DNA of 64,000 nucleotides from Agapetus fuscipes (lineage: Eukaryota > Arthropoda > Insecta > Trichoptera > Glossosomatidae). The notes beneath the pieces are model-generated. The model was not told the DNA's origin. It saw only the letters and a program-made list of their open reading frames with translations, and ran no database searches. Shown piece after piece: positions 21,764 through 34,000 of the stretch (position 1 is the first letter of the stretch; every line of letters begins with the position of its first letter). A program made the position numbers and the translations under genes. The stretch spans positions 3,906,001-3,970,000 of the forward strand of contig OX637338.1 in the NCBI GenBank assembly GCA_951799405.1, read 5' to 3'.

Positions 21764-22436
21764 TTACCGTCGTGATGAGACTTCCAGTGGGGTGATTCAA
21801 GCACTGAAATTAGGTTACTCAATATTGTGAGTACTTTTCACGATAATTAGTTTATAATACTAATTAATTATTAAAAGAGTGTCTCCCCATAAAAATAGTT
21901 TATCATTTTTTCAGCACGTATTTTATTATTTTTTAATGCTTTTCGTATGCAAATTGTTTAAGTGCGCAATCCCGCGTGACGAGATGGCGGCTGCCGTGAC
22001 TGGCCGACATTGCGCGCTCCTGGTTAACATCGTTTGACATAATTAGCCGACTTTTTGAGATATGTCGGGTGATTATTCAGCCCAATTGAGGCGCATGCCG
22101 GGCGGCCGTATCTGCCGGTGATTAGATTAAGTAAAATTAAGTGTTATGATATTAATTATATCAGCTCGTTACTTAGTCGAAGGTAATGTACCTACGGCGG
22201 AGCGTCCCCTTGTATTCAAATTAACAATAATTCGGGTAGGTATGTAACATACCTGCACAAAGAAGATTTTTTTTCTATTTGTACAAAATTGACGTTTTCA
22301 GCCTATTTCAATTTTTCTCGGCGGATAAACATCACACATACTTGTTACTAGAATTATTCGCAAACAATAACAAAATATAAGCACTAGCCGTTCATTCAGT
22401 GATGCTGCAATATATTATACAGGAAATAGTCTAACG
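21764..22436. other. intergenic, nothing recognised
   Basis: No supported feature. A GC-richer patch at 21965-22120 shows no motif that I can name. Confidence 0.35.
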
Positions 22437-22676
22437 GGGCTATTCTTAAACATTTTAGTCGTCGGTTGAGCCCACGCTTTGACAAACTAATGATGCAATT
22501 GTATGAAGACCTGTTAATCCAAAATGGCCGCAATTGAGCAACTGATTAGTCTACATACAAATATTACCAAAATTCGGTAGGTAAGAATGACCGTGGTGAT
22601 AAGACTTTCAGCCCAGGCATCATTAGTTTGTCAAAACGTGGGCCCAACGGACGACCAAAATGTCTAAGAATAGCAC
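22437..22676. mobile_element. MITE M3
   Basis: Terminal inverted repeats of about 60 bp. Left GGCTATTCTTAAACATTTTA, then GTCGTCGGTTGAGCCCACG and TTTGACAAACTAATGATG; right CATCATTAGTTTGTCAAAAC, GTGGGCCCAACGGACGAC and CAAAATGTCTAAGAATAGC. About 240 bp overall and non-coding. No clear target duplication was found. Confidence 0.7.
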
Positions 22677-22989
22677 TGTAAGTCATCAGCTGTTTATGGT
22701 ATCCATGAAAAGGAAAAAGTAGGTTTCTAATTCTTTTTTTTTGCTGATCTGACGAAAATCCTTTTCGAATTTAGCATGGTATTTTTCATTTGTTTTTTCT
22801 AATAAATACACCAATAAAATACATGCATGAATACATCCATATTGATACTTCATAATCTACAGGGTTGGATTATAAAATAATTAAGTCCTTGCTTTCATTT
22901 TCATGTACCTAATTTGGATTTGACATAAGCGTCTCAGATTGATTGTGGATTGTAATTTTCAAAACGCTATTAAATTCATATTTTCAATA

Positions 22990-23241
22990 TAATCTATAAT
23001 CTATAATCTAAGCTGCAAGGATATATTCATTTAAAGCTCTCAGATGTATGCCCACAAACCAACAAGTGTAGTTCGCGCTTACAAATGCTGAATGTGTACT
23101 TACAAATAAAATCCAAACCTCAAATGAACATAAGCCCCACAACTTTTGCCGACCTTCCCTGAAACAGGGGTGACATTGGCAAAGTGAACCATTTTTTACA
23201 GTATGGGTGGTCAGCCTCATACCAACCTATAAGTCAAGGAA
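22990..23241 (-). repeat. R repeat, - copy, well preserved
   Basis: From the (ATCTATA) tail and AAGCTGCAAGGATATATTCA to CCAACCTATAAGTCAAGGAA. It belongs to the same young subfamily as 59852-60110 and 44703-44870 (shared ATGAATATATCCTTGCA and CACTTGTTGGTTTGTGG), so these copies spread recently relative to the others. Confidence 0.75.
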
Positions 23242-23364
23242 TATGAATAATAAATTACATTTAAATATAAAAAAGAACAAAACCTTACAAAGAAATCTAT
23301 ACAAAAAAAGTCAAAAATTTCCTATGCAAAAAAATGTAGCAAATGAATACACCAACATTAGAAA

Positions 23365-23465
23365 TCAACATTGCAGATTAGCCGCCACTTCTTCCTGTCC
23401 TTGCATACTTCTTTCATTTCATCCAGAGTCATAACCTTTTTCATACAAGTCCTCCTTTTATTATG
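23365..23465 (-). pseudogene. RTE LINE 3' fragment, second subfamily
   Basis: The reverse complement encodes KKVMTLDEMKEVCKDRKKW, followed by an ending (GGCTAATCTGCAATGTTGAT) different from the ACCGGCCACCCC end of the main subfamily. It matches 56743-56848 almost exactly. Confidence 0.6.
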
Positions 23466-23849
23466 ACTCTGGATATCAATGATTTGCATATTATATTAAA
23501 GTCAACCCACTTTTAAGCAACACAAATAAATATATATACAATATATTATATCCATATATATGAATACGTATTAGGTATTTAGATACGTTTAAGTCACATA
23601 CTTTTAGGGCTACTCCCACCTCGTGACTCTCCCATAGTGATGATTATTTTGATTAATTAATTGGGGGGTCAATATTGCGATCACTGGTTTCACATGACCT
23701 CTCCCCGCCCCACCCCAGGGAATCAAATCAGTCCTATAATTTGAGGAATAGGCCACCATTATCCACGACCCAGTATTTAGGTTGGTACTCCGTCCAACAA
23801 GCCTACGAATGATTGAATGTGAAATGTGAGTCAAACTTAAATACTATTT
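23466..23849. other. intergenic, nothing recognised
   Basis: No gene or repeat could be supported between the RTE fragment and the foldback element. Confidence 0.3.
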
Positions 23850-23858
23850 AGTATTTAC

Positions 23859-24399
23859 GATGACAGGCTAGAACAGCACAGTGACAAAACAACTCATGAC
23901 ATAGCCTCACATGAGTTAACATCACAATGACAGTTCATCACATGACAAAACAGTTCATCACATGACAGTTACCATACAACACAAGGACAAAACATCACAT
24001 GGCAAATACTCACATACCTTAAACAGGACATATACCATCAACGGCACATGAAAAAACACTCACAAACAACAAAAGCACTTATTAATTATTGCATTATATG
24101 CCGTTGCAAAATATATCCATGTGTTCCATTTTCTCCTGTTCCTTTTGCCGTTTTTGGTATTTTTGTTTTGCGTTATGTGATGTTTTTCACGTGCCATTTA
24201 TGGTATGTTCTGTTTAAGGTTTCTGTTGCTTTGTCATGTGATATTTTGTCTGGTAATGTTTTGTCATTGTGATGTACTGTCCTGTGATATTTTTTCATTG
24301 TAATGCTTTGTCATTTGATGTTTTGACATGTGATGTTCTGTTATATGATATTATAAAGTCAAGTGTTTTTTTGTCACTGTGCCGTTCTAACATCGAACT
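23859..24399. mobile_element. foldback element copy 2
   Basis: The left end GATGACAGGCTAGAACAGCA…GTGACAAAACA pairs with the right end TGTTTTTTTGTCACTGTGCC…GTTCTAACATC. Both arms are built of repeated CATCACATGACA / TGTCATGTGATGTT units. Flanks are AGTATTTAC (23850-23858) and ACTATTTAC (24400-24408), a 9 bp near-identical direct repeat. No coding capacity. Confidence 0.7.
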
Positions 24400-24408
24400 A
24401 CTATTTAC

Positions 24409-25016
24409 ATGCACAAAAACAAAATGACATAATTATACAGAGCACAAAATTTAATCACTAAATATGACTGGGGAACAGAAAAGTCATGAGTTTTGTTCTC
24501 TAATGGACTCGACACTTAAATTTTTGATTTATTTAGAAAAGTTTGTAATTTATTTATCACACCTAATGCATGGGCCAAAGGGTAGAGACTAAAAAAAGTC
24601 GGTAAATAAAATAAGGGGTATTATTTAGAGCCACTATAAAAGTGATTCATAATGAACACAATAACTGAAATGTCTGCATTGATTTTTTCTTTTCTTGAAA
24701 AGTTATTTTCAATTTTTTTCGTGGTATCACAAAATGTATACTTTTCAATATTGCATTTAAATTCCAAAATAAAATTACAAAATCAATTTTTAATAAATAA
24801 AATCCTGTTTCTTGCCTAAATTCTACATACCTACCATTTTATGGGGAAATTTAAAAACAATACCAGGAAAATCTGAAAATCCTTGTATCATAGACAATAA
24901 TGTATTCAAACGTCAGAATTTGTAAACAAAGAATTTTTTGTTATCATTTCGTTTTCAATGTCGCAGCTGTCAAGTTGAGTGACCAGTGATAGCTAGTAAA
25001 TAAAGAAATCGGGACA
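24409..25016. other. region upstream of the PPT2 start
   Basis: AT-rich, no repeat recognised. It should hold the promoter and 5' UTR of the thioesterase gene. The last ~60 bases before the ATG are less AT-rich, but I see no TATA box or firm initiator, so no transcription start is called. Confidence 0.3.
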
Positions 25017-28000
25017 ATGTTTTCCATAAGAGCGCATACAACTGGATTTACTTATTATTTATTACTTACTCTATCCACTGTTATATGTTACAAACCAGTA
25101 GTTATAATGCATGGCGTCATGACGGGCGCGGAAAGTATGCAATTGATCGCCAGTCGCATAAGAGAGGTTAGTATAATATTTTCTATTTTGAATACATTTA
25201 ACTTTTGACCTTACTTGTTAAACAAAATATGCCATATCATCGTCCATGGATATTGTGCTACTTTTTATCTATCTCAATTCTTTAAGAAATTATTCAACTT
25301 TGACCAACTAATAACAGATTGAAATAATTTATAAATAATAATATTGTAAGTCAGCTGTTCTCTTTTTTTATCTCGTCAATTTTAACCTCTTTACAGTAAT
25401 AATGTTTTTATCTTTTGGTAGGATAACTTATGATTTTTGCGTATAAACAATATAATATGTAGCTCATATTGATCCTTTGTATCCATCAAAGCGCCCTAGG
25501 GGGAGCTAGTGCCACTAAACGGCTCTATAAAGGCCGTGTTCGGGGAGCTAGCTTGAGCACTTTGAACGCTTACAGTGTAACAGCGTCGCCCGACTACGTC
25601 GAGGCTTCACTGTCAAAAACCCGCCGGCTAACTTCAGGGTGGTGTGTGAACATTGACGTCCTCGTCTCAGGGTGGTTATAGATGGGTTGTGACTACAGCC
25701 TGAAATAGAAAGTTCCAAAACCAAAGAAAAAAGAAACAAAAGGTGAAAGGGGAATGTGGTTTATTTAAAAGAAATAATTCTTTAAACAGAAGAACAACAT
25801 TTACAGAGGAGGTAACTCATAGTTATATTATCGATGTATAAACTCGTCAAACTACGAGAAGCTTATCTAATAAAGTTCTCAATATTCAAAGTTATTGGTT
25901 TTATTTATGGTTTATTAATAATTATCATTACCCCAAAGGTAGACATGAACTTTCGTTAATAAAAGTATAAACAGTCTTGAGACTTTATAATATCCAAGAG
26001 CACTTTCGAAAGCTTCCATGACAATCGAGATCACATGTAAACAAACAAAAGGAAGATGGCGTCGAAAGCTTCTGGAAGGAATTGAGTACCAACAACAAAA
26101 TGGCGTCTGGGGACGCTCGAGAAAACAGAATGTATTTCTCGAACAAACAATACACGTAGGTATTCACTGATTTAATTACAATAATGTGGAATATCTGAAA
26201 ATACACTCGTAGAACAAGCTACATGCTCAAAGTATTCCCAAGGAGAAGGCAAACATTCACTTGATCAGTCTCACTACTGCGTGGATAGACCACGATCAAA
26301 ATTCAAAGTGAGGTTATTTATTTACGTAAATCACAATACAATGTAGGCTTAATGATTTCAGTATAATAACATTAAACCAATAGATGAAAGTCATATGAGA
26401 AACATGCTCTATTCTCTTGGAGGAATAAAAAAAAAAAGGAATTTAAGAAAAGCAATCGATTATCTGATTTGAATTATCCATAACTAAAAATGACAAATGT
26501 AGACAACCCATTGTAATCAGATGGTTATTCTTTGGTAAAGACAAGATAAAATGCTTTCGCATCATGGCGAAAGAATTTATTAATCAGGATAAATTAAACA
26601 ATAAATCCGTGAAAACAATTCATCATTATACGGAAACAGACATTAAACATCATTTAGGATAATAATTATTCCATTATAGCATAGGATGCCAACAGATTAA
26701 ACAACTTTACGTGAAACTCAAAATAGCAAATGGCCGGATCACGCGGTCACATTATTAATTATTGGAAATTTTAAACAATTACAGATCTGAGATGAAAATA
26801 AATATAAGGGGGATTATGGGACGTTGGTGGGGAAAAGGGATTGGGATATGGGAAGGTAGGTGTTACTTGAGATGATGCATGTCGAATCCTGAGAAGGGCG
26901 GGCGAGCCCTCCGTCGCGGACCGTCGTCCGATACGTCACGTCTGCTCGTCTCGCTGGTCGCCCACAAAGTGAATCGGTCCCGTCTCCTGTCGACTGGGCA
27001 CGGCCACCTCTGTCCGAACTCCGCCTGTGGTATTAGCCTCGCATCCCTTTTGCGTGGGGGAAACGGAAGTGAAGCCAACGTAATGCTGTCAACGTTGCTT
27101 GCAGTGCTGTCAACGTTGTCTTCGAATTTCCCGGTTTTCTTTTATTTTTTGTCAGCGGCTTGGAATCAGTCGCGACACCCCATCCCTTCTTGGGTGGAAA
27201 GTTTTTGGACTCTTTCCTGGTGTGGGTATAATTGGAGTATCCATACTCTTTCAGGGACATCAGTCAATAAAGGTATTCAATGATTGGATTCCTTTGGTAA
27301 TAGGAAGTTTGATCCAAGCGCAATAGAGATGGTATTTGAGGTGCTGTAGCGTCAGACGTTAGGAGTAGGCGAGATGAAATTGTGAGGCTTGAATGGTCTT
27401 CTCTCTTTAAGAATCTTGATTTCGAAGAGATTCTTCTCTCTTGAAGAATCTTGATCTCTCTTGTTTGGTGATGTTTGGTGTTCGCTCTTGTTGGTGTAAT
27501 ATAACTAAGAAGTCCTTATTCTAACCTTACTCTACGACTTAAGTAATTCTTAACAACTAGGTTCATTAACATTCCTCGGGGAGAAAACAAGTTTTTCTCA
27601 CCGCTCACGCTTTGTTCGCAAAAACACAACAATGCTGCAAGCAAGGAGTCTTCATGCGAGCACAACATGAGGGTTGGTAATGGCAAAATTACCGTTTCTG
27701 TCACTAGACAGGATTTCAATTTATACTAGAGGTTAGCTGTTGACAGCTACCAAATAATAGTAGATAGCAGCTCATGGTCATCGTCCTCTGATTAGAATAC
27801 ATGTTGAAACTTTTATCAGAAACTGAAATCATTAAAAATTACATTAATCTACACAGCCGTCATCGACTCCGGGTGGATGACGTCTGTTTGATCCCTCTGG
27901 TAGAGAGTCTTTTGAAGGGACATAAGGGCTAAGGCAACTTCTTATGTCTCTTCCGTCATCTTTTCTAAAGCGACATGATCATCGCTGAGTTGGTATGCTA

Positions 28001-31000
28001 AGTTCGCCCACTAAGATAGGTTACGAACTGTGACCCACAGTACTATTTTCAGAAGGAAAGATACTGTTTTGCGTATGGTGGCAGTCAGGAGGCTGCGCCA
28101 GGGTCTCGCGTCGGGGGGTTTTTTGTGAGTTTTTCAGGGATACTGAACTCTTTGGTTGAAACCACAAAGTTTCCTTCTCGTATTGTCAGGTCGACACCTA
28201 TCATGTTTTTTCAATGACCAGGTCAACACCTGTCATGCACTTTCTCACAGATATAATCAAGTTAATACCTATTATAATATCTCTGATGTATTATCAGGTC
28301 GTCACCTATGGCGTCTTGTATTATCAGGTCAACACCTCTCATGTTATGTATTTTCAGGTCAATCACCTATCACATTTTTCTATGACCAGGTCAATACCTG
28401 TCATGCACTTTCTCTTTCCTACTTCCTTTCAGGTCAACACCTGCCACTCGTATTCTCAGGTCATCACCTATCATGTTATGTATTTGGGGTTTCTTGGGTA
28501 ACCAAGAAGTGTACACGAACAAGTATCTCGAATTTTTGGTACGAGGCACTTGCTGGTGCATTTTCTGGAGAGGAAGGGGTACAACTTTAAAGTTCCGCCT
28601 GTGCATCCTGACGAGGTTCTACATGGCCTTGCAGAGTTCCTGACAGTAGATGCAAAGGTGGACTTTAGAGGTTGTGGGACTGAAGAGAAGAAGTTTTTAA
28701 AGTATGGTAAGTATTTTGAGGTTGTGCACGCTGTATACGGAGCTGTACAGAATGCAAGGTGATCAATCCCGCTATCCGCACAACTTCATAATAGAATTTT
28801 ATTTTGAGGTAGATGATTAGAGGAATTATCTACTTGTCCAGGATTGGACGAGATGATTTTACTTTTTCTGTTTTTATAGATTCTCTTCAAGGGACAGGAT
28901 GGGATCGGGAAGGGAGTGCTTACGGACAAGCTCAATGGAGATTTGGACGCCAGGAATTTTTTGATAGAAAATAACAAAACTAGGGGGAGTTTGGAAATTA
29001 ACTGTCCTTCATAACCCAATATATATTTTGTGTCGTTTACGCCTGTAAACGGGGAATTGTATAGCTAATGTGCTATGGTGAGCTGTGCTGATCCTCTGTA
29101 TGGGTTCCATGGTTAAAGATAGAAGTAGCAAAGGAGTAATACAATTAACAAAATATAATTTAATAAGACTCACAGTTTTTATTCAGGAGATGTGCCAGAA
29201 GAATATCTAGTTGAAGCTTGGGGAAGACTGTAGTCGTGCTGGAGTTGATCCAGGTGGAGCCAACTCGAGACGGAGCCAACTCAAGCCCCACGTTGGGCGC
29301 CAGTGTAACAGCGTCGCCCGACTACGTCGAGGCTTCACTGTCAAAAACCCGCCGGCTAACTTCAGGGTGGTGTGTGAACATTGACGTCCTCGTCTCAGGG
29401 TGGTTATAGATGGGTTGTGACTACAGCCTGAAATAGAAAGTTCCAAAACCAAAGAAAAAAGAAACAAAAGGTGAAAGGGGAATGTGGTTTATTTAAAAGA
29501 AATAATTCTTTAAACAGAAGAACAACATTTACAGAGGAGGTAACTCATAGTTATATTATCGATGTATAAACTCGTCAAACTACGAGAAGCTTATCTAATA
29601 AAGTTCTCAATATTCAAAGTTATTGGTTTTATTTATGGTTTATTAATAATTATCATTACCCCAAAGGTAGACATGAACTTTCGTTAATAAAAGTATAAAC
29701 AGTCTTGAGACTTTATAATATCCAAGAGCACTTTCGAAAGCTTCCATGACAATCGAGATCACATGTAAACAAACAAAAGGAAGATGGCGTCGAAAGCTTC
29801 TGGAAGGAATTGAGTACCAACAACAAAATGGCGTCTGGGGACGCTCGAGAAAACAGAATGTATTTCTCGAACAAACAATACACGTAGGTATTCACTGATT
29901 TAATTACAATAATGTGGAATATCTGAAAATACACTCGTAGAACAAGCTACATGCTCAAAGTATTCCCAAGGAGAAGGCAAACATTCACTTGATCAGTCTC
30001 ACTACTGCGTGGATAGACCACGATCAAAATTCAAAGTGAGGTTATTTATTTACGTAAATCACAATACAATGTAGGCTTAATGATTTCAGTATAATAACAT
30101 TAAACCAATAGATGAAAGTCATATGAGAAACATGCTCTATTCTCTTGGAGGAATAAAAAAAAAAAGGAATTTAAGAAAAGCAATCGATTATCTGATTTGA
30201 ATTATCCATAACTAAAAATGACAAATGTAGACAACCCATTGTAATCAGATGGTTATTCTTTGGTAAAGACAAGATAAAATGCTTTCGCATCATGGCGAAA
30301 GAATTTATTAATCAGGATAAATTAAACAATAAATCCGTGAAAACAATTCATCATTATACGGAAACAGACATTAAACATCATTTAGGATAATAATTATTCC
30401 ATTATAGCATAGGATGCCAACAGATTAAACAACTTTACGTGAAACTCAAAATAGCAAATGGCCGGATCACGCGGTCACATTATTAATTATTGGAAATTTT
30501 AAACAATTACAGATCTGAGATGAAAATAAATATAAGGGGGATTATGGGACGTTGGTGGGGAAAAGGGATTGGGATATGGGAAGGTAGGTGTTACTTGAGA
30601 TGATGCATGTCGAATCCTGAGAAGGGCGGGCGAGCCCTCCGTCGCGGACCGTCGTCCGATACGTCACGTCTGCTCGTCTCGCTGGTCGCCCACAAAGTGA
30701 ATCGGTCCCGTCTCCTGTCGACTGGGCACGGCCACCTCTGTCCGAACTCCGCCTGTGGTATTAGCCTCGCATCCCTTTTGCGTGGGGGAAACGGAAGTGA
30801 AGCCAACGTAATGCTGTCAACGTTGCTTGCAGTGCTGTCAACGTTGTCTTCGAATTTCCCGGTTTTCTTTTATTTTTTGTCAGCGGCTTGGAATCAGTCG
30901 CGACACCAGTAAAAATCGTGGTGGGGGTAGCTCGATCGCAAACCTCCCCGAACGATAAAAAGCGAATTTCATATGTCAACCACACAGCAGCTGTCAAAGC

Positions 31001-34000
31001 TCGGCAGAACGGATGCAGATTTATCTTGAAACGCATTATTGAGCCATGATTCTAATATTTTCAGCAGAATTTTCAATTATTGAAGAGCTTTTGATATCTC
31101 GAATCCATTATTTAACATTAATAATTGTGTCTAATATTCGTGTTGTTGAGGTTAGCTGTCAACTGTCAGTGGAACTGTATGAACCATTGGTGTGAAGTTG
31201 GAACGCTTCAGCCGACCCACCTTCGCAAAAAAGCGAAAATAGCGAACGGTCGAGGCGTCGTGCGTGACGTCATACCTCATAATATTTGCTTACGATGAGC
31301 TCCCCGAACGGTGTGTGAGTGCTTGAAGCGCGCTCCCCGAACACGGCCAAAATAAGCCGATTAGTATTATTAATCATTGTGTCTAACTCCTGTCTCCCGC
31401 TGCAGTCCTCCAGTCTATCTAGCAGATTGCTGGCATCCTTCTTCAGCTCATCCTCCCATCTCAGCCAAGGTCTGCCAACTCCTCTTCTTCAACCTGGGGT
31501 GGAACTCTTGACGTGCTTCGATAGATCTTACCGAATCTATTTATTAAAGATATGACGAAATAAAATATGGCGGCATATCAACAGCTGATCCATTTTATAT
31601 CGAACAATGATCAGCTATTCAAACGCCGCAATATTTTATTCCGTCCTATCTTCAAATAGGTACGGTAAGATCTACCGTCGACCGTCGAGACTTCCACCCC
31701 TGGATCCTGTTTGGTCTAGTAAAGGTGGCATCTTTGTAATCATCTTACCCCGTTCAATTTAACATCTACAGAAAGGTTGGGAGTCTAATATGTATTATTT
31801 GGCTCCTTGTTTAATTTTATTCTTTAGATTTAAATGTATTTAAAAAAATAGATACTTATTTGGCAAAAGGTTTTTGAAGGTTTTACTTTAATCACAACAT
31901 TTTGTTGGTGCTGTACCCTTCATGTCAATTTATAGCAGAAATGGGCTTCTTTTCATTTTATCTTACATAACTTACTTACACAGATTTAGTAGAAATAACT
32001 ATAATTAATTATGTAGGTTTCATGTAAATATATACTTAGTAGGTTATCATAAAAGGTAACATAAATAAATCCACATTTGCGACATTTTCTGTTGTTGCCG
32101 AAAATTTATGTATAACAGTTCTGCACTCGCATGACACTTTTATCTGCGAGCAAGGATTAACTAAGTCCTTTCCTGAGAATTTTGGTTACATAATCAATGA
32201 AACGTTGCAAATAAAATAAGTTCTACAATAACCGTTTACCTAATATCCAATTTTTATTTGTAATCATGTTAAATTACTGTAAATCCAGTATATATTCAAT
32301 TGCATTTTTCAGAATTTGTCGTGTCCAGGATTTTCCATAACACCCTTCTCTCAAATCTATACAACAGTTTTGTAAAGTTTAACATCAGTTAACGTATTTT
32401 TTAACAACTTTTTCCAGAAACATCCCGGCACTGAGACAATAGTGGTGGACAGATTTGGAGGATGGTCAAGCCTGGAGCCCATGTGGCATCAAGTGCAAGA
32501 GATGGGGCAGGACATCGCCAATATATCATCACAATATCCTGATGGAATCCATCTCATTGGTGGGTACGCTTCTCTTCCTCCTAAGATTAACGTTGCAGTG
32601 CTTGTATAATTATAGAAAAAAAATATAGCATTTGTTTTATTATGATAAACTTGTTATCAAGCAATGCATTATACACTGGTATATAAAAAAAATGTGTATA
32701 TCAGCATTAAAAAATACTAAATAATATTTTAAAGTATGTCCCTCTGCACACAATAGAGATAAGTCTCTTTCTGGTGTTAATACATTTCCGTTATTATACA
32801 TTTTAATAATGAAGCTTACGTATTTAAATCTGTAACCATTTTAACTGAATTAAAGATGTATACGAAATGACTAGATATTTATTGTTTTTAGGTTATTCGC
32901 AAGTCCCTCTTGTCCCTATGTCCCTCTCCACGCAATAGAGATAAGTCTCTTTCTGGTGTTAATACATTTCCGTTATTATACATTGTAATAATGAAGCTTA
33001 CGTATTTAAATCTGTTACCATTCTAACTGAATTAAAGATAGATATTTATTGTTTTTAGGTTATTCCCAAGGAGGTCTTATCTCTCGTGTTATTTTGGAAA
33101 CATTTCCAAATCACACCGTGCATAATTTTATTTCGTTGAGCTCGCCGCAAGCAGGACAATATGGAGGTAATTGCTTCTAACGATTTACTTCTTCTTCCTT
33201 ATTAGTAAGTACATAATATGGTGTAGGTTAACATTTACTATTAACTTGTACATGATAGTTAGGCTAATATGCCTTTCAGAAGAGAACAGTTGCTAAGTGG
33301 TTTATTTACTTTTTTATGTAAAAAAACAATGTTATCCTTTCTGTTTACATAAACCCTTCACTGCTTTTCGCTTACGGTCCTCTTGATTTTCAACATTTAC
33401 ATCTAACAATTGGGTTGTAATTTTGCAATTCAATTTCTTCATTAATTTTATATACAGCAATAACTTCCCTATGTATTATAAACATTTGAGTACAGTTTCT
33501 ATATTTATTATATCACTAATTTACATAGGTGGCAATCTAGAACTTTTCAAAATTAGGCATGCCAATTTTAGTGTTTCTATATATTTAGCTCATACATCCT
33601 TTGGTTCCATGACTCAATTTTATCCTCATATCATTGCTTTGTCTTCGTAACTTCTTGTATTTTTTGCAAATATCTTTTGATGCTGTTGCCAGTGGTCACT
33701 CTGTTTACTTAAGTCTATGGATTATTCAGCTGCCTTCCTGCACTTGTTCTTCCCGGGCTTGGTGCGCGACACGGCTTACGAACTGTTCTACTCGCGCATC
33801 GGACAACACACCGCTGTTGGCAACTACTGGAATGATCCCAAACATCAGCAGCTCTTCTTTGATTACAGCATATTCCTTCCTTACGCAAACAATATTATTA
33901 AGTAAGTGATAACACATCATCAGAGTAATCGCTGAATTTACTTATATTCAATCGTCACATGTACTAATCATTTCTTATCTAATATTCAACAATTTTATCT

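Larger units (their letters stand above)
25576..30905 (-). mobile_element. LTR retrotransposon, non-autonomous (LARD-like), antisense in Ppt2 intron 1
   Basis: Two 1602-bp LTRs (25576-27177 and 29304-30905) in direct orientation flank a 2126-bp interior. On the - strand the LTR starts TGTCGCGAC and ends GCTGTTACA. One base inside the 5' LTR lies the primer-binding site TGGCGCCCAACGTGGGGC (29302-29285), complementary to a tRNA-Lys 3' end; at the other edge is the polypurine tract AAGAAGGGATGGGG (27191-27178). These fix the orientation as antisense to Ppt2. The interior has no gag, protease, RT or integrase, so it depends on another element. By eye the LTRs are identical, implying recent insertion. 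Flanking ACAG/CCAG would be a 4-bp duplication with one mismatch. Confidence 0.85.
25532..31348. mobile_element. TIR DNA transposon (non-autonomous) split by an LTR element
   Basis: A 17-bp perfect inverted repeat GGCCGTGTTCGGGGAGC (25532-25548) returns as its complement at 31332-31348, and the similarity continues imperfectly inward for about 15 more bases. Without the LTR element the unit would be about 490 bp. Its right part holds further CTCCCCGAAC copies (about 30938 and 31301), typical of subterminal transposase-binding repeats. No transposase frame and no clear target duplication are seen, so the superfamily is open. Confidence 0.6.

Noticed and set aside
23008..23220. 70-aa frame repeated almost unchanged at 59877-60089.
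   Set aside because: The frame is a property of the R repeat consensus, not a conserved small protein.
26863..27283. Overlapping 71-aa (-) and 134-aa (+) frames, repeated at 30591-30912.
   Set aside because: They are duplicated as part of the two LTRs and show no protein family; the GC-rich LTR segment explains the open frames.
28156..28590. 144-aa + frame with repeated [14 protein letters not shown] units.
   Set aside because: It is the translation of the AGGTCA-type DNA array, antisense to the retroelement, and is not a plausible protein.
33714..33729. Upstream start for Ppt2 exon 4 at the AG of 33712-33713 or 33691-33692.
   Set aside because: Both break the reading phase from exon 3. 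The AG at 33728-33729 joins GGA-G|CT-GCC in frame and gives the conserved [11 protein letters not shown] sequence.
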